NCBI GenBank assembly: GCA_005406025.1
Contig: BGZK01002105.1
Location: 1 to 64,000 of the forward strand
Length of the DNA: 64,000 nt
Reading direction: 5' to 3'
Source of the DNA: Eumeta japonica
Taxonomy: Eukaryota; Arthropoda; Insecta; Lepidoptera; Psychidae
A program made the position numbers and the translations under genes. Positions within the stretch are counted from its first letter, which is position 1. Every line of letters begins with the position of its first letter. Below the pieces are notes generated by a model. That model was not told the origin of the DNA. It did no database searches and saw nothing but the letters and a program-made list of their open reading frames with translations. Below, piece after piece: positions 12,460-23,219 of this stretch.

Positions 12460-12840
12460 ACGAAAAATATAATATCACAATAGTTTACACACCAGCAGCG
12501 GTGACATCTGCCTGCCCGTAGACGAACGAGAGTTCACGCTGGGCGGCCGGAACGATGCCCCAGAGCGGTGCGACAACGAAAGGCCCGTCGGTGCGCAATC
12601 GTCGTTACGTCCGGCGCGCTGGCGCAGGTCCGTTTCCGAAGACGGAAGGCAACTTACATCATTAAACTTTACAGCACCCACGACGGATGCTGATGCGTGA
12701 TATGATGCATATAAATGATACATGTAGTAGTGAACGAGCATGAGCACCTTCGGGGCTTTCTGAAAGCCGACGCCTATGCCGATGCGAAAAGAAAACATGT
12801 ACCACATTCTTATCTTTTATAGACAAATGTATCTAGTCAT
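12460..12840. other. Non-coding stretch
   Basis: The 110-aa minus frame (12807-12475) has no domain and spans the edge of the CpG island. I see nothing else here. Confidence 0.35.
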
Positions 12841-12844
12841 TCTT

Positions 12845-13525
12845 ATTAGGGATCCATACCTCTAAAGGAAAAAGGAACCCTTATAGGATCACTTCGCTGT
12901 CTGTTTGTCAAGACCCTTTTTTGCAGGAACGCATGGAAGTATAAAGTTGAAAGTACCATCAAATACTTATGTTTACGGACACTTGAAGGTATAAAAAATC
13001 AAGCTTGTAAGTCAACTTAATTAAAAATACGGCCATTTATGCTTATATTTTGAGACCGCCAGTAAATAGAAATCTATAAGGTATTTTCCATTGACCTAGA
13101 ATCATGAAATTTGGCCAAAAGCGATATTTTACAGCACAAGTAAAGGGAAATATCTGAACATCAGTCATTTGTAGTTACATCATCTAGAAAAATATTTTTT
13201 TATGAATACAATCCTAAACACATGTGCAATTGGCGTATAGACCGTGATGTACACCAATATATGGGAAAATATTTTTTACCTTCGTGGTATGATAACTTAA
13301 GATTTTCATAAATTAGGATATTTAAAAAAAAAACGATTTTTTTTTTGAAATATGTATTATGTACTAACTACCATATGGGACCAATATGTAGCTAGTATCG
13401 GAATCGAAAATAGACAATAATGATCGAAACGCGTAATGGATGAAATATCTACAAAACATAATTAATTTTGTACGGAACCAGAGTGTGAGTCCAATTAGCA
13501 CTTGTCCGGTATTCTTTATGATCAA
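12845..13525 (-). repeat. Interspersed repeat family C, copy 1 (reverse orientation)
   Basis: The sequence begins with GGATCCATACCTCTAAAGGA, then AAAGGAACCCTTATAGGATC and CACTTCGCTGTCTGTTTGTC, a series of words I recognise from a very common lepidopteran interspersed repeat. The reverse complement (AAGGGTTCC words) matches the ends of the copies at 36.4 and 63.2 kb. No protein is encoded. Confidence 0.6.
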
Positions 13526-13529
13526 ATAG

Positions 13530-15055
13530 CTTACCGCACCAGTGGATGAAGCTTAACGCGTTCGTTCTGAATGTTACATTGGTATAGATTTCCTTTTTTC
13601 TTATTTTAAACACCTACAATTTTTTGATATCATTTTCTGCAGTAAAAGTACTACTTACTCGTCTTCAGAATGCAAGGCTATCTCTCTAGTAAATTTCATC
13701 ACACGAACTAGTGATTTAATCACGAAAATATAACAAACAGACAGACATCGACGCAGTTGTTATTTCTTTGAACATGTTCCCCGGCTCCGCGCTCTTAAAC
13801 AGGCTTATATATGTAGCAGCTTTCGCACCGCAATTTCTGCGCCCGCTTCTGCATCGTCTGTAATGTGCCCCCGGTCACATCCTCGCTCCTGATTTGTACC
13901 AATCCCGGTTTTTTCTCAAATAGAGGCCTAAAAATAGAATATCTTCGTTCTTTTCCTTAGTTTAAGCTAACTCCAGGTCAAACTTCATTTAAATCGGTCA
14001 AACTATAAGGGTCCTTAGCAATACTTACGGTACAGTAAAATGTGTTTTTCATCGCAGTTTCAAGGGGTAAATGAGCATACAAACCACTAAAGAGTAGGTG
14101 GGCACCGGCGCCCACGGCGGTTGAAATCTGTTGAGCTGTTTTGGACACTATTCGAGACAAACATTTAAACATACAGTTGAAAATTCTAAAAACGATTATT
14201 CATGATTATATATTGTTTTCAGTTTTCACTTATATTTTGACATTTATTTTAACATCACAGACAGAAACATCAATTTTATTTATTGTTGGACAGTTTATCA
14301 TGTAAGTATATGCATTCAACACCTTGTACTGGACAGTTCTGAACGGTCACTGGACTGGGAACAACACGGGTGTTCAATATGATTTTGATTTTGTACACAA
14401 ATATTTTTAAATTAAAGTATTTAAAAAAATTACTGCGGTCTCGAAGTTTAGCTGAAGGTCCTTCAAAGATTCCGCCAATCTGAGTTTATCCTCAGCAAAT
14501 CGAAAGTGAGTAATGTATTTGCCATGATATTGATATTTTTCAATCTGAAAGCGTCTTTCAGTGTATTTAAATATTGCAATCAAACAAACCATCATTTTAA
14601 CACGAATTATTTGCAATCAAATCATGTGTAAAAGTACAATTTAGCACGAGGCAACCGCAAATGAGTGACCGCCGTTGCGAGAGCGCATCGCTTGAACGAA
14701 CGACATCCTTTCTTAAATCGCAGGAGACGCTCGTCCGATGGAGATGTATTTTTTAGAATTCCCTAAGGGATTTCAAGCATACTACAGAGCCCTAATTGTT
14801 AATTGTCTTACGCTAAACAAAGAATGAAAACTCGACTCGATCCGTTGACAGACAACTAATGAACACTAAAACACTTTTTAGACACCTAGCACTGGTACCG
14901 GGTACAGCACGGACGACTCTAGACTAATCACAGACCTGCACAATTCACTATCCATCGGCTTCCAGTGACAATCTTTTTATTTTTTTAAGCGAAATTTTTC
15001 TAACCCATTGAGGTTAAAGTTTCCACACGAAACTGTGTGAGTGTACCTCATGTAC
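13530..15055. other. Non-coding stretch
   Basis: A small perfect palindrome GTGGGCACCGGCGCCCAC-like hairpin lies near 14098-14115. The 64-70 aa minus frames have no motif. Nothing else is recognised. Confidence 0.35.
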
Positions 15056-15089
15056 GAGTATGTTATTGTCTCGATGATGGCTATCGAGC

Positions 15090-15123
15090 CATCTTGTTAT
15101 TGATATCGATCAATAACAAGATG
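15090..15123. repeat. Perfect 14-bp stem hairpin with 6-base loop
   Basis: CATCTTGTTATTGA and its exact reverse complement flank the loop TATCGA. A second smaller hairpin GGCT-ATCG-AGCC lies immediately upstream. Function is unknown. Confidence 0.8.
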
Positions 15124-15187
15124 AAGAAATAGCTCGGCCGATGCAAGATCGGGGTACTTGAATAAAGTGGCGAGATGAGCGGCGCTA

Positions 15188-15216
15188 ATTCTTAAACCAT
15201 AAAGTGGTTTAAGAAT
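15188..15216. repeat. Perfect 12-bp stem hairpin with 5-base loop
   Basis: ATTCTTAAACCA and its exact reverse complement flank TAAAG. It lies only 65 bp from the 15090 hairpin. Confidence 0.8.
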
Positions 15217-15414
15217 GGCTATCACCCACGACTCCGTGCGCGTGAAGATACAAACTTTACTTCGCATTTTATATCGAGCGAGCTCTTTCTCAGTCGTGGT
15301 CCCGACTTTGGTGCTGTTTTTTTTTTATTTCCGGTCCCACTGTTGATTTCCGTTCCGCCACAATCACAAATCCAATTCTATTCTTGCTCACAATTTCCTA
15401 TGTCTACGGCGGTA

Positions 15415-15640
15415 TTTAAAATGTATCCATACGAATGTTATGGATACGTAAATGTGTGTGTCTGTTTGTTACGTTTTCACCGTAAATCACTGTACTGCTT
15501 TTGATGAAACTTGATACGGAAATAGTTTGACACCAGGGAACAGATATAGACTACTTTTTTTGTTTGTCTATCTGTTCCCTTGTACGTTTCTTCGTAGATT
15601 GGCAATAGATAAACCGATTTTAATGTACTTAATGTGTTAA
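15415..15640 (+). repeat. Interspersed repeat family E, copy 1
   Basis: Shares an ordered series of words with 61145-61400: TCTGTTTGTTACGTTTTCA, a TTTTGATGAAACTTG block, ATAGACTACTTTTTTTGTTT, a CTTGTACGTTTCTTCGTAG block, and an ACCGATTTTAATG block. These are typical lepidopteran repeat words. It is followed at 15884-15925 by a family B-like hairpin end (ATCCGTGCGGGCAAAGCCAC). Confidence 0.65.
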
Positions 15641-15925
15641 TAAAGCTTACAATTTTATAATAAATTTTGATAGAATTTGAAAAACTGATAGAACTCATTT
15701 TCACATAAAACATCGATTACTGTTCATTTGTTGGTATGTTTGTCTGTATGACTCCTCATAACCAGGACTTTTTAAAGTCATTAATTTTATTGTATTTTGT
15801 GGACCACGATAATTGTTTGCTTTTGAAGGCGGGAACGAGAATGGAATTAACAACAAGATTTTTTCATATAAAGATGAAGGAACCCATTCTACATCCGTGC
15901 GGGCAAAGCCACGAATAGAAAGTTA

Positions 15926-17735
15926 ATTCTTTATAAAACATTGCATTGTACGAAATCATCACTTATAAACCGGATAGTTTGGGTATCTAGACACAACATT
16001 TTGCCTCTTATCCTTTAAGAGGTCGTTTTCATTAAATAATAAATTCCATTTCTTTCATATGTAGTAAAACAACACATTAACGTCTGGATCATCAGTTGTG
16101 ACGATTTTATATTTCACAGTATTTCGCCCATCTCTTTTTTAGTGGTTGGGTACATTAGAAAATACTTTTGTGCAAAATCAAATTCCTGAACCCAGTGGCC
16201 CAAGCAGGGTTTGTGTACAAAATTTCATTCTTTATTTTACTCCCTTAAAGTTTTATTGTTACGAAACGATTAATCGCATTCTATGTTTATAATAAGTGTC
16301 TTAAGTTCCATTTATGACGTGTATAACGTTATAGTGGTTTTGCTTTTTCGTACAACAGTGTTTTACCCTTTGCATCTCTAGGAGGTTGAACTTAAAAAAA
16401 CCTCATATTGGTGCTTGCTCACATTATAAAACGAAGCCTTGAGCAAAATTTCAACTTTATAGACTCAGTGATTCAAGATGTGAGCATTAGCCCATATCGA
16501 GTAAGTCCGTCAGCCAGTTGTTCCTGTTACGTATTTCTGATCTATTATTTATTTGTCAAATTAAAGCAAAACAGTTTTTAAAATTGCACAATATAACATT
16601 CCATCGATGAAAACCAACTAATGACGTTAGAGAAAAATTGTCTTATCTTTTTCCTAAATTACAGACAGCATTTTTAGCAGAACGTTTTGAATTTCGTGTT
16701 GTTTTCAATGATACATATCACATCTTTAATAAAAAAAATATATCAAATTTATTAGCTTACTAATTTTGCGCATAAACAGGAGAAAAATAATATTCCCTAT
16801 TTTTTGGGGAGAAAACGAGAAAGCGAAGACAAATGCGACCTTTAATTAAACTAGAATGAAAACCAAAAAAAAAAGTCAATTTATGCTTTTATACATTTAA
16901 AACGAAAATCTAGTTTTCGTTTAAAATATATTGTAAATCGTTGCCACCTAATTGAGCTTCAAAAGATGTGAGCAGAATAATTTTAGAAAAAGTATCAGAT
17001 AATAGGTGCGGATGATACCAATGATATATTGTATCATTTATAGAGTGATAGATTAGGCCATTAAATGACACGGATTAAATAAAATAAAATTATCGGAACT
17101 TTATTGTATTTAATATAGTTTTTTAAGATAACGCCCTATGATATATATACGCCATTAGCGCATGATAATTGCCTCAACTCGTCCCCGTTTCATCACTGAT
17201 AAAACTTCAATAATTAGAATAGTATATTAATAAGAAGTGGGATTGATTTTTGTTCCAAAGCAGTTTTTATTTCCTAAAATCCGGTAATCGTTTATGCAAC
17301 CCTTTTGACTGGTGGTCACGAGCCTTTTTACTTATTATGTACCTACACTTTCCTACTACTATACATCTCCCCTTAATTTGTTAATACGAAAATTATAGAT
17401 GCGCGTAGGTTTAAATATTTATTAATCTTTTTTTTTACCCGACTGCGTTACGCAGACGTGAAGGTATTCTTAGGTTATTATTAAAACAGAACCAAAAAAT
17501 AATGAATAATAAAATAAAAAATGAATATCTGGAAAGATGGAAACAAGTTGATGTAAAAAATTATACAATCAAATATGATAAATACATATTTGCATTTGGA
17601 GACTTCAGATTCATGTTCCTTTATTTGCTTGTCCTATACATCCAACTGCAAATATTTATCATACTTGAATGGACGATTTTTCACATAATTTCGTTTTCAT
17701 TTTGACGTGACAACGTCTTATAATTCGATGGAGCC
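15926..17735. other. Non-coding, AT-rich stretch with diffuse repeat-like words
   Basis: The block at about 16130-16505 resembles old lepidopteran repeat sequence (for example words around CCCAGTGGCCCAAGCAGG and CTCAGTGATTCAAGATGTG), but I found no second copy in the window to confirm it. The frames at 15736-15918 and 17502-17705 have no motif. Confidence 0.3.
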
Positions 17736-17739
17736 GGCT

Positions 17740-18013
17740 GCACGCACGAAAGACATGACTCATGCGGCGTTACCTCGCTCTGAGGCGTTCCATTTAAGGC
17801 TTGAAGTGTAAGCGAGAGCGCGGAACGAGCGACAGAGAGGCACAACCGGCCTCCGCGTTCGACATCTGTCTCTCTCCTACTCGAGTGAGCGATGCGTCCG
17901 CGTGGACAGCTGCTATACAATAATACATTTACATGTTCTCGTCAAGTATGAAGTGCAGTGAAAAGTGAATGTGGTGTCAATTGTTTATAGCAACGATAAT
18001 TGCGGCGATAAAG
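17740..18013 (+). promoter_or_regulatory. Candidate plus-strand promoter and non-coding 5' exon
   Basis: A moderately GC-rich block (17740-17900) leads into a purine-rich, frame-poor stretch that ends in GCGGCGATAAAG followed by GTAGGTAATG, a good splice donor with the last exonic base at 18013. The words AAGTGCAGTGAAAAGTGAAT upstream are the kind seen in insect 5' leader exons. No coding start is followed by a useful frame. If real, transcription runs rightward away from the candidate exon at 12.2 kb, making a divergent pair about 5.5 kb apart. RNA data would be needed. Confidence 0.3.
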
Positions 18014-18509
18014 GTAGGTAATGATTCTTTCGATATTAAATATATGTTCAGTGATATATTGTCGAATATTCGTGCAGCGATTGTAGGTTATGCTATAATT
18101 GGCAAAACTATAACAATAAGTTAACAGAACTATTTCACGATGAGTAAAAAAATCAATTGCTTTACTATTCGATCGAAATAATTATATATTTCTTCTCCTT
18201 CTCTATATCGATACAAAATATCTATCAAACAAATAAAATTAAAATTTTCTTTTGAAAAATTAAACCATTCCATCAGTATTTTCTTATGACGTTGTCACGT
18301 TCAACTATCGTCAGTAAACCGACTTTACAGACAACCGATTTTTTTTCAATTAACTTTTACGCAGTCGAGTTTTTTAAATTTTTTCAATCATATTGTTTTT
18401 ATTTAAATATGTATATCAACTTATAGTATTTCTGTTCATTTAATTTAGTTACCCATCTACGTGCACCTCGTTTTATTGTAAACTGCACCTTTAAGATGTG
18501 TCATTGAGG

Positions 18510-18800
18510 TCTAAACGCGTGCCTCGGCCACACTGTACGACGGCCGACGCCAACTCTCTAACTTCCACAAGTTTCGCAGCCGATACACGAAGCCGAGATC
18601 ACACACGGCAGCGGCAACTTCTTTAAACCTAAAACGATTCAGCCGATGTCATTATGACGTCAAAATCACGTCAAGCAAGAGCGGTAAACCTCATCAAACT
18701 TTAAACGTCGTAACGAGTCGTTTAAAGTTTACAGAATTGGTCTGCCGGACATCGTCAACTCCAATAGTTTCTGTTGCGCGGACGTCGCCCCTCCCCCCCC
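18510..18800. promoter_or_regulatory. GC-richer island with a perfect CRE palindrome and a 12-bp hairpin
   Basis: Contains TGACGTCA exactly at 18655-18662, followed by another ACGTCA half-site near 18668. At 18696-18707 and 18719-18730 the 12-mer AAACTTTAAACG and its reverse complement form a hairpin with an 11-base loop. The 89-aa frame starting at 18774 has no domain. This is probably a regulatory element. Confidence 0.4.
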
Positions 18801-18899
18801 ACCATCCCTGCTCCCAGCCATTCATCGTGTGATTTAGCCGCATCTGCCCTGTCACAGAGCGAATTTATTAGTCGACTGCGCCGACGTCAATATTCCGAC

Positions 18900-19380
18900 G
18901 ATGGTCATCACTATACCCGACTGAGATCGCGATCCCAGCAAATGTTATATTTTTACATGATATCCACTATACTTTTAACAAATAAATATATTGTCAGCAA
19001 AAATCCGTCGAATGTTTGTTTGATTAAGCCATCAATTAATTAAACAAATATAACAAACAAATATAATAACACTATTTCGATCAGAATGCACTAGGTCTAA
19101 AAAAAGGATAAGTGCGAGTGAACTTCGCTTGGAGAGGGTTCCGTTCGATATCTACCGTGTTTTGACTTTTTTAACTCTGACCTTGAGTTTGTTCGCACAA
19201 GATTAAAATATTTACTATGCTATTTCAAGACCATAAGCTTTGATTTTCTCTCCAATCTATAATTAAAAACCTGTTTCTTATAATTTTTCAAAATGTTAGG
19301 ATCAGCAGAGGTGGAATGGTCAAGGAAAACTAATTAATTTAAAATTTTAAAATAAAAGAATCTATATTAAAGCCCTCACA
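18900..19380. other. Non-coding stretch, nothing recognised
   Basis: AT-rich with no frame or repeat that I can support. Confidence 0.4.
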
Positions 19381-19499
19381 ATAAGCCCTTACATTTGATA
19401 TCTCACACATACAGCTAGCAAAACCATCTTTTTTAATTTCCTAATTTTTCTATTAAAAATGGCCCCTATACTGTAAATTCATTGATTTACGTTTGACAT

Positions 19500-19700
19500 C
19501 ATGTTTGGGTCACGAAAATTAATATATACACAAACTTTCCGACTTATCGGTCCAACATCAGCTTCATCATCAGACCGTAAAAGCGCTAATTCTCAGATCT
19601 CAAGACGACGTCAGCAAGCTCAAACACGACTAGAATATATTATTCCATTATGGACTACCTTCTGGCTCCATCATCGGATCAGTTCAATCATACCATAAGA
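19500..19700 (+). repeat. Lepidopteran-type repeat fragment (open frame is not a gene)
   Basis: Words such as CAGCTTCATCATCAGACCGT, AAGCTCAAACACGAC and CTTCTGGCTCCATCATCGGA are ones I recognise from a dispersed lepidopteran repeat. The 65-aa frame across it is a by-product. No second copy was found in this window, so the assignment rests on memory. Confidence 0.45.
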
Positions 19701-19819
19701 TTGTATTTATGCAAAGATTTAATTCAACCTAACGATTTACAAAAAAGAAAAATGTATAACGGTTGACTCTACAGGCCATCCATAAAACTTCGTGCAGTGA
19801 TGTGTGACGTGACGTATCA

Positions 19820-20960
19820 AAATATATAGTTGTAGCAAAGCTCAAAAACTTATCTTTAAGCTTTTCGAGCTTAAAGATTCGAAAAACGGTTGAGCTTATA
19901 GGTCATTCCTGAAAACCTTTACAACTTTCAAGCTCAAAGTCTTTAAAAATATACCTAGAAGTAAATTCTTGAGTTTGAGTTTACACCAATTTTTACAAGA
20001 TAAGAATTGTTTCAAGCTCTTCGAACAAAAACCTATAATCTTAATACATTTTCACTTCTTCGAGGTTAAACATCTAGATTTATTTAAATAAATCGCTATT
20101 TTTTAATTTCTAAACTACGATATCTATTGTATAATATTATTGTACGATATCTATTGTACGATATTTATTGTTCGATTTTTATCTGCTTTACGGCATTCTA
20201 CACAATTTTTAACACCACTTTTTTGCAAATTTTTCGTTAACGATATTTCTGGAACAAATCGAACGATGTTGATGTAGTTTGCGACAATAGACATTCTTTT
20301 TTTTTTTTAAAGAAATCAACTGATTAGATTTTGATAAATCAGCGGTATAGTAGTTTATAAAAAGAAATACTTTTTTATAAAATCTTTCTTCACCAATATC
20401 TGTTCAACAAACCAACCGATTTTAATGTATTCAACAACAATCCACATTGTTTTTAAGGAGAACAAATGGATGGATTTTGGAATTTATTGGTAAAGAAGTT
20501 TACAAAATTTTGTAGAGAGAAACACTTTTAATAAAAAAAATTCTCGAATGATATCTCTTGAGCAAATGAACCGATTTTTATGGAGTTTGCGGCAGTCGAC
20601 GCACTTATTTGGTAGAGAGCTGCAAATTTTGGTACTAAAAAGCAATTTCAAAAAAACATTGTTCTGACAAATTTATTTTTGACCTCAAAATCTAACGGGC
20701 GACAATAATTCGAAGTTTAAGTCTTAGTTACGTAAACCCCTTTGAAATGTCACAAACTACGTTTGGATCGCTTAATTCGTTCATAAGTTATGAGTGGTTT
20801 ATATGAACAGGTGCGCGCGCGCACTCTCTCTCACGCACACACATACACACGCATGCAGACATCACTCGGAAAATGGTCGAAATAGATTCTTAGGACACTA
20901 TAACATTAAGATCTTGTGAAAACCCCATTTTCGAAAATCCGACTGAAAACAGTAATTGCC
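19820..20960 (+). repeat. Interspersed repeat family A, copy 1
   Basis: Order of blocks: GAGCTTAAAGATTCGAAAAA with GGTTGAGCTTATAGGTCATT, several internal units of about 150-160 bp each carrying a motif like GAACAAATCGAACGATGTTG or its relatives AACCAACCGATTTTAATG and AACCGATTTTTATGGAGTTT, then a CA-rich tract (about 20810-20860), GGTCGAAATAGATTCTTAGG and the end block TTTTCGAAAATCCGACTGAA. The same order recurs at 24.8-25.6 kb and, reversed, at 32.4-33.6 and 58.3-59.4 kb. No coding frame. It is a long non-autonomous repeat of unknown class. Confidence 0.7.
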
Positions 20961-22225
20961 CAAAAAAAATAACTTATTCACTTTATAGGAAATACGAACG
21001 AAGCAAAATCGATATAATCGATGATATATATTATCATTTCGAAATACGAAGTTGAGAATGACTGAAATTATTTTAAAATCATGCCAAATAAGCAATCGAT
21101 TTGTTTTTATACTGTTTTAGACGGCATGCCCGCGGGTCGGGCCGGTCTGGTATACTTCCGCCGACAAACTTTTCCAGCTATCGGCGAACGACGACCCGAA
21201 AAACAAAACTGATGGCATTTCGTTCGTGCCTACCAGTGTATGCGCTCGGGTTGTTTGCACACGAAGGTGTTTCTGAATTTCTGAACATATCGACCCATTT
21301 TTCCTGTAATTGTTGGTGTATGTTATTACATAATAAATGATTTACCATGGAACGTTAGTTGATGAAAAAACGTCATGAAATATTGAATATGGTCATGGAT
21401 TTAGTGGGTGATGCTATTTACTTAAGTGATGTAGGTGATGTTGTCTATCGACAATATGCAACCACCCCACAGCAGTACAGAGACAAAACGGCTTTTAGAT
21501 GAACGTCTTCCGGGCCGTTGGACGGGCGTTTATATAGACATATCAAATGACCACCATTCTCATCCAATATAATGCCAATCTATTTTTTGATATGGGGTTA
21601 TCGTAGGGGTCGAGTCTATAAGTTCAAATATAACACTGTGTAAAGGAGCCGTTCATTATCATTTAAAAAGCGTCCACCGACCGTCTTTGTTTAAAGCCAC
21701 TAAAGTAGTTTAAAACCTACCCGCACTTGTATACGGCATGGTGAAGGGCAGTGAAGTACCAATTTTATTAAGGTACCGGATTACTTTCGAATAACATACG
21801 CCACGAGCATCCTACGCTACTGTGATGTTGAAATGCCAAAAAATATTTTTATGACTAAACTATGGCCTAACGTAATATTAGATCACTCGCACAGTTCTGT
21901 TAAGGTGACTTTTCCTCTCACAGAAATATATACGTACCTTTATTCAAAACGCCCAACATATTAATCCTTAAGAGATAAATCACTTAAATTTATATGAAGA
22001 ACGAAATTTAGACGCGTATTCGTTGGAGCGCGTAACGAACGAGTCGGTTCTCTTTGGCGTGTGTTTCTTACACAAAAAGGTAATTCATTTCCAGCTCATA
22101 CGTAAGGTTTGAAATACAAAAAAAAAAAGGTTGTGTAACTTTATACCTACGTGACTGGCACATTTGCTGTAATACCACATGACGATAATCACACGTCGAC
22201 GATATAATCGCCACGCGACCATATT
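20961..22225. other. Non-coding stretch with one GC-rich patch
   Basis: A GC-rich patch lies at about 21115-21200. The 65-79 aa frames have no motif. Nothing else is recognised. Confidence 0.35.
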
Positions 22226-22229
22226 GCAG

Positions 22230-22335
22230 TCCCGTACACAATTTTGCCCGAACGCGCCGCGCGGCGGCGAGTCCCTCGAGACCGCCGCGGTCGTTAGCGC
22301 GCTCAATGACAGCCGCATCGGGTGACCGCTGCTGT
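22230..22335. promoter_or_regulatory. Small CpG-rich island
   Basis: A short CG-dense patch. The overlapping 77-99 aa frames on both strands around it are compositionally driven and lack domains. Confidence 0.25.
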
Positions 22336-22489
22336 GTCATCCATCCTTCTTACAAAAACTGCGCCAAGCGCGAGACTCAATTCCAAACACATGAAGTTGA
22401 AAGTAAAACGCACTTAACGTTTGTACTAATAATTATACAACTACAAAACGTTAATGTCTCCACTTACGCCGATTTAATATTGGTAACGA

Positions 22490-22600
22490 CGGTGTTCAAG
22501 AGAGGTTCAAGTTCATCGTCGGTTCGAAAATCTGAAAAGCGGTTGACCTTGCACGCCATCCCTAAAACCTTCAAGTTCAAAATCTCTTTATTTCATAGGT
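22490..22600 (+). repeat. Repeat family A, truncated copy 2
   Basis: Contains GAAAAGCGGTTGACCTTGCA, CGCCATCCCTAAAACC and TTCAAGTTCAAAATC, matching the start of family A at 19.87-19.95 kb. The rest of the family is missing. Confidence 0.55.
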
Positions 22601-22609
22601 TATAAATTT

Positions 22610-23215
22610 TTCTGTCAAGAAGAACGAGCAAGAAACTTAAGGGTAGATCTTTTCTAATTGAATTATGTATTGTACAATAACAATAAATAACAAAAGGATT
22701 ATATAAAAAAACAACCCGATAAAAACCCGAGCTGATTATGTCCATGGACTTTTGTCCTCAAAAAGATCGGAAACTTTATAATACCTTTCTTTAACAAGTA
22801 ATATCAAATTTATTTAAGGATAAGTTTTAAGTATGTACCGGGACCTTATTGAACAAGCAGACACAAAGCTTCATAAATGAGTTTGCATTTCTTTTGTAAT
22901 CGGCTGACATGCATACATAATTTATTTTTAATTTTCGTATTGAAATTACGTCAGCCACTATTTTTCTCGAAAATTTTCCATGTTCTTTTTTACATGTATT
23001 ATATTTTTGGGTAGAAACTGCGATGCCAAAGATAAGATCCCAATTTCTTTAAATTTATTCCTTAGAGATGTTCGAGATCACAGTTTTAAATCACCTGAAT
23101 GGCCGCTTCTGCAACATAAAAATTCTATGTACATCTACGGCGTGTCTACGCTTGACCATAAGACCAAATGCCATAAGACATCAGACTATGAAAACAACTA
23201 AAATAAACTAATTTG
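22610..23215. other. Non-coding stretch, nothing recognised
   Basis: The 73-aa frame at 22980-23201 has no motif. Confidence 0.35.
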
Positions 23216-23219
23216 GAAG

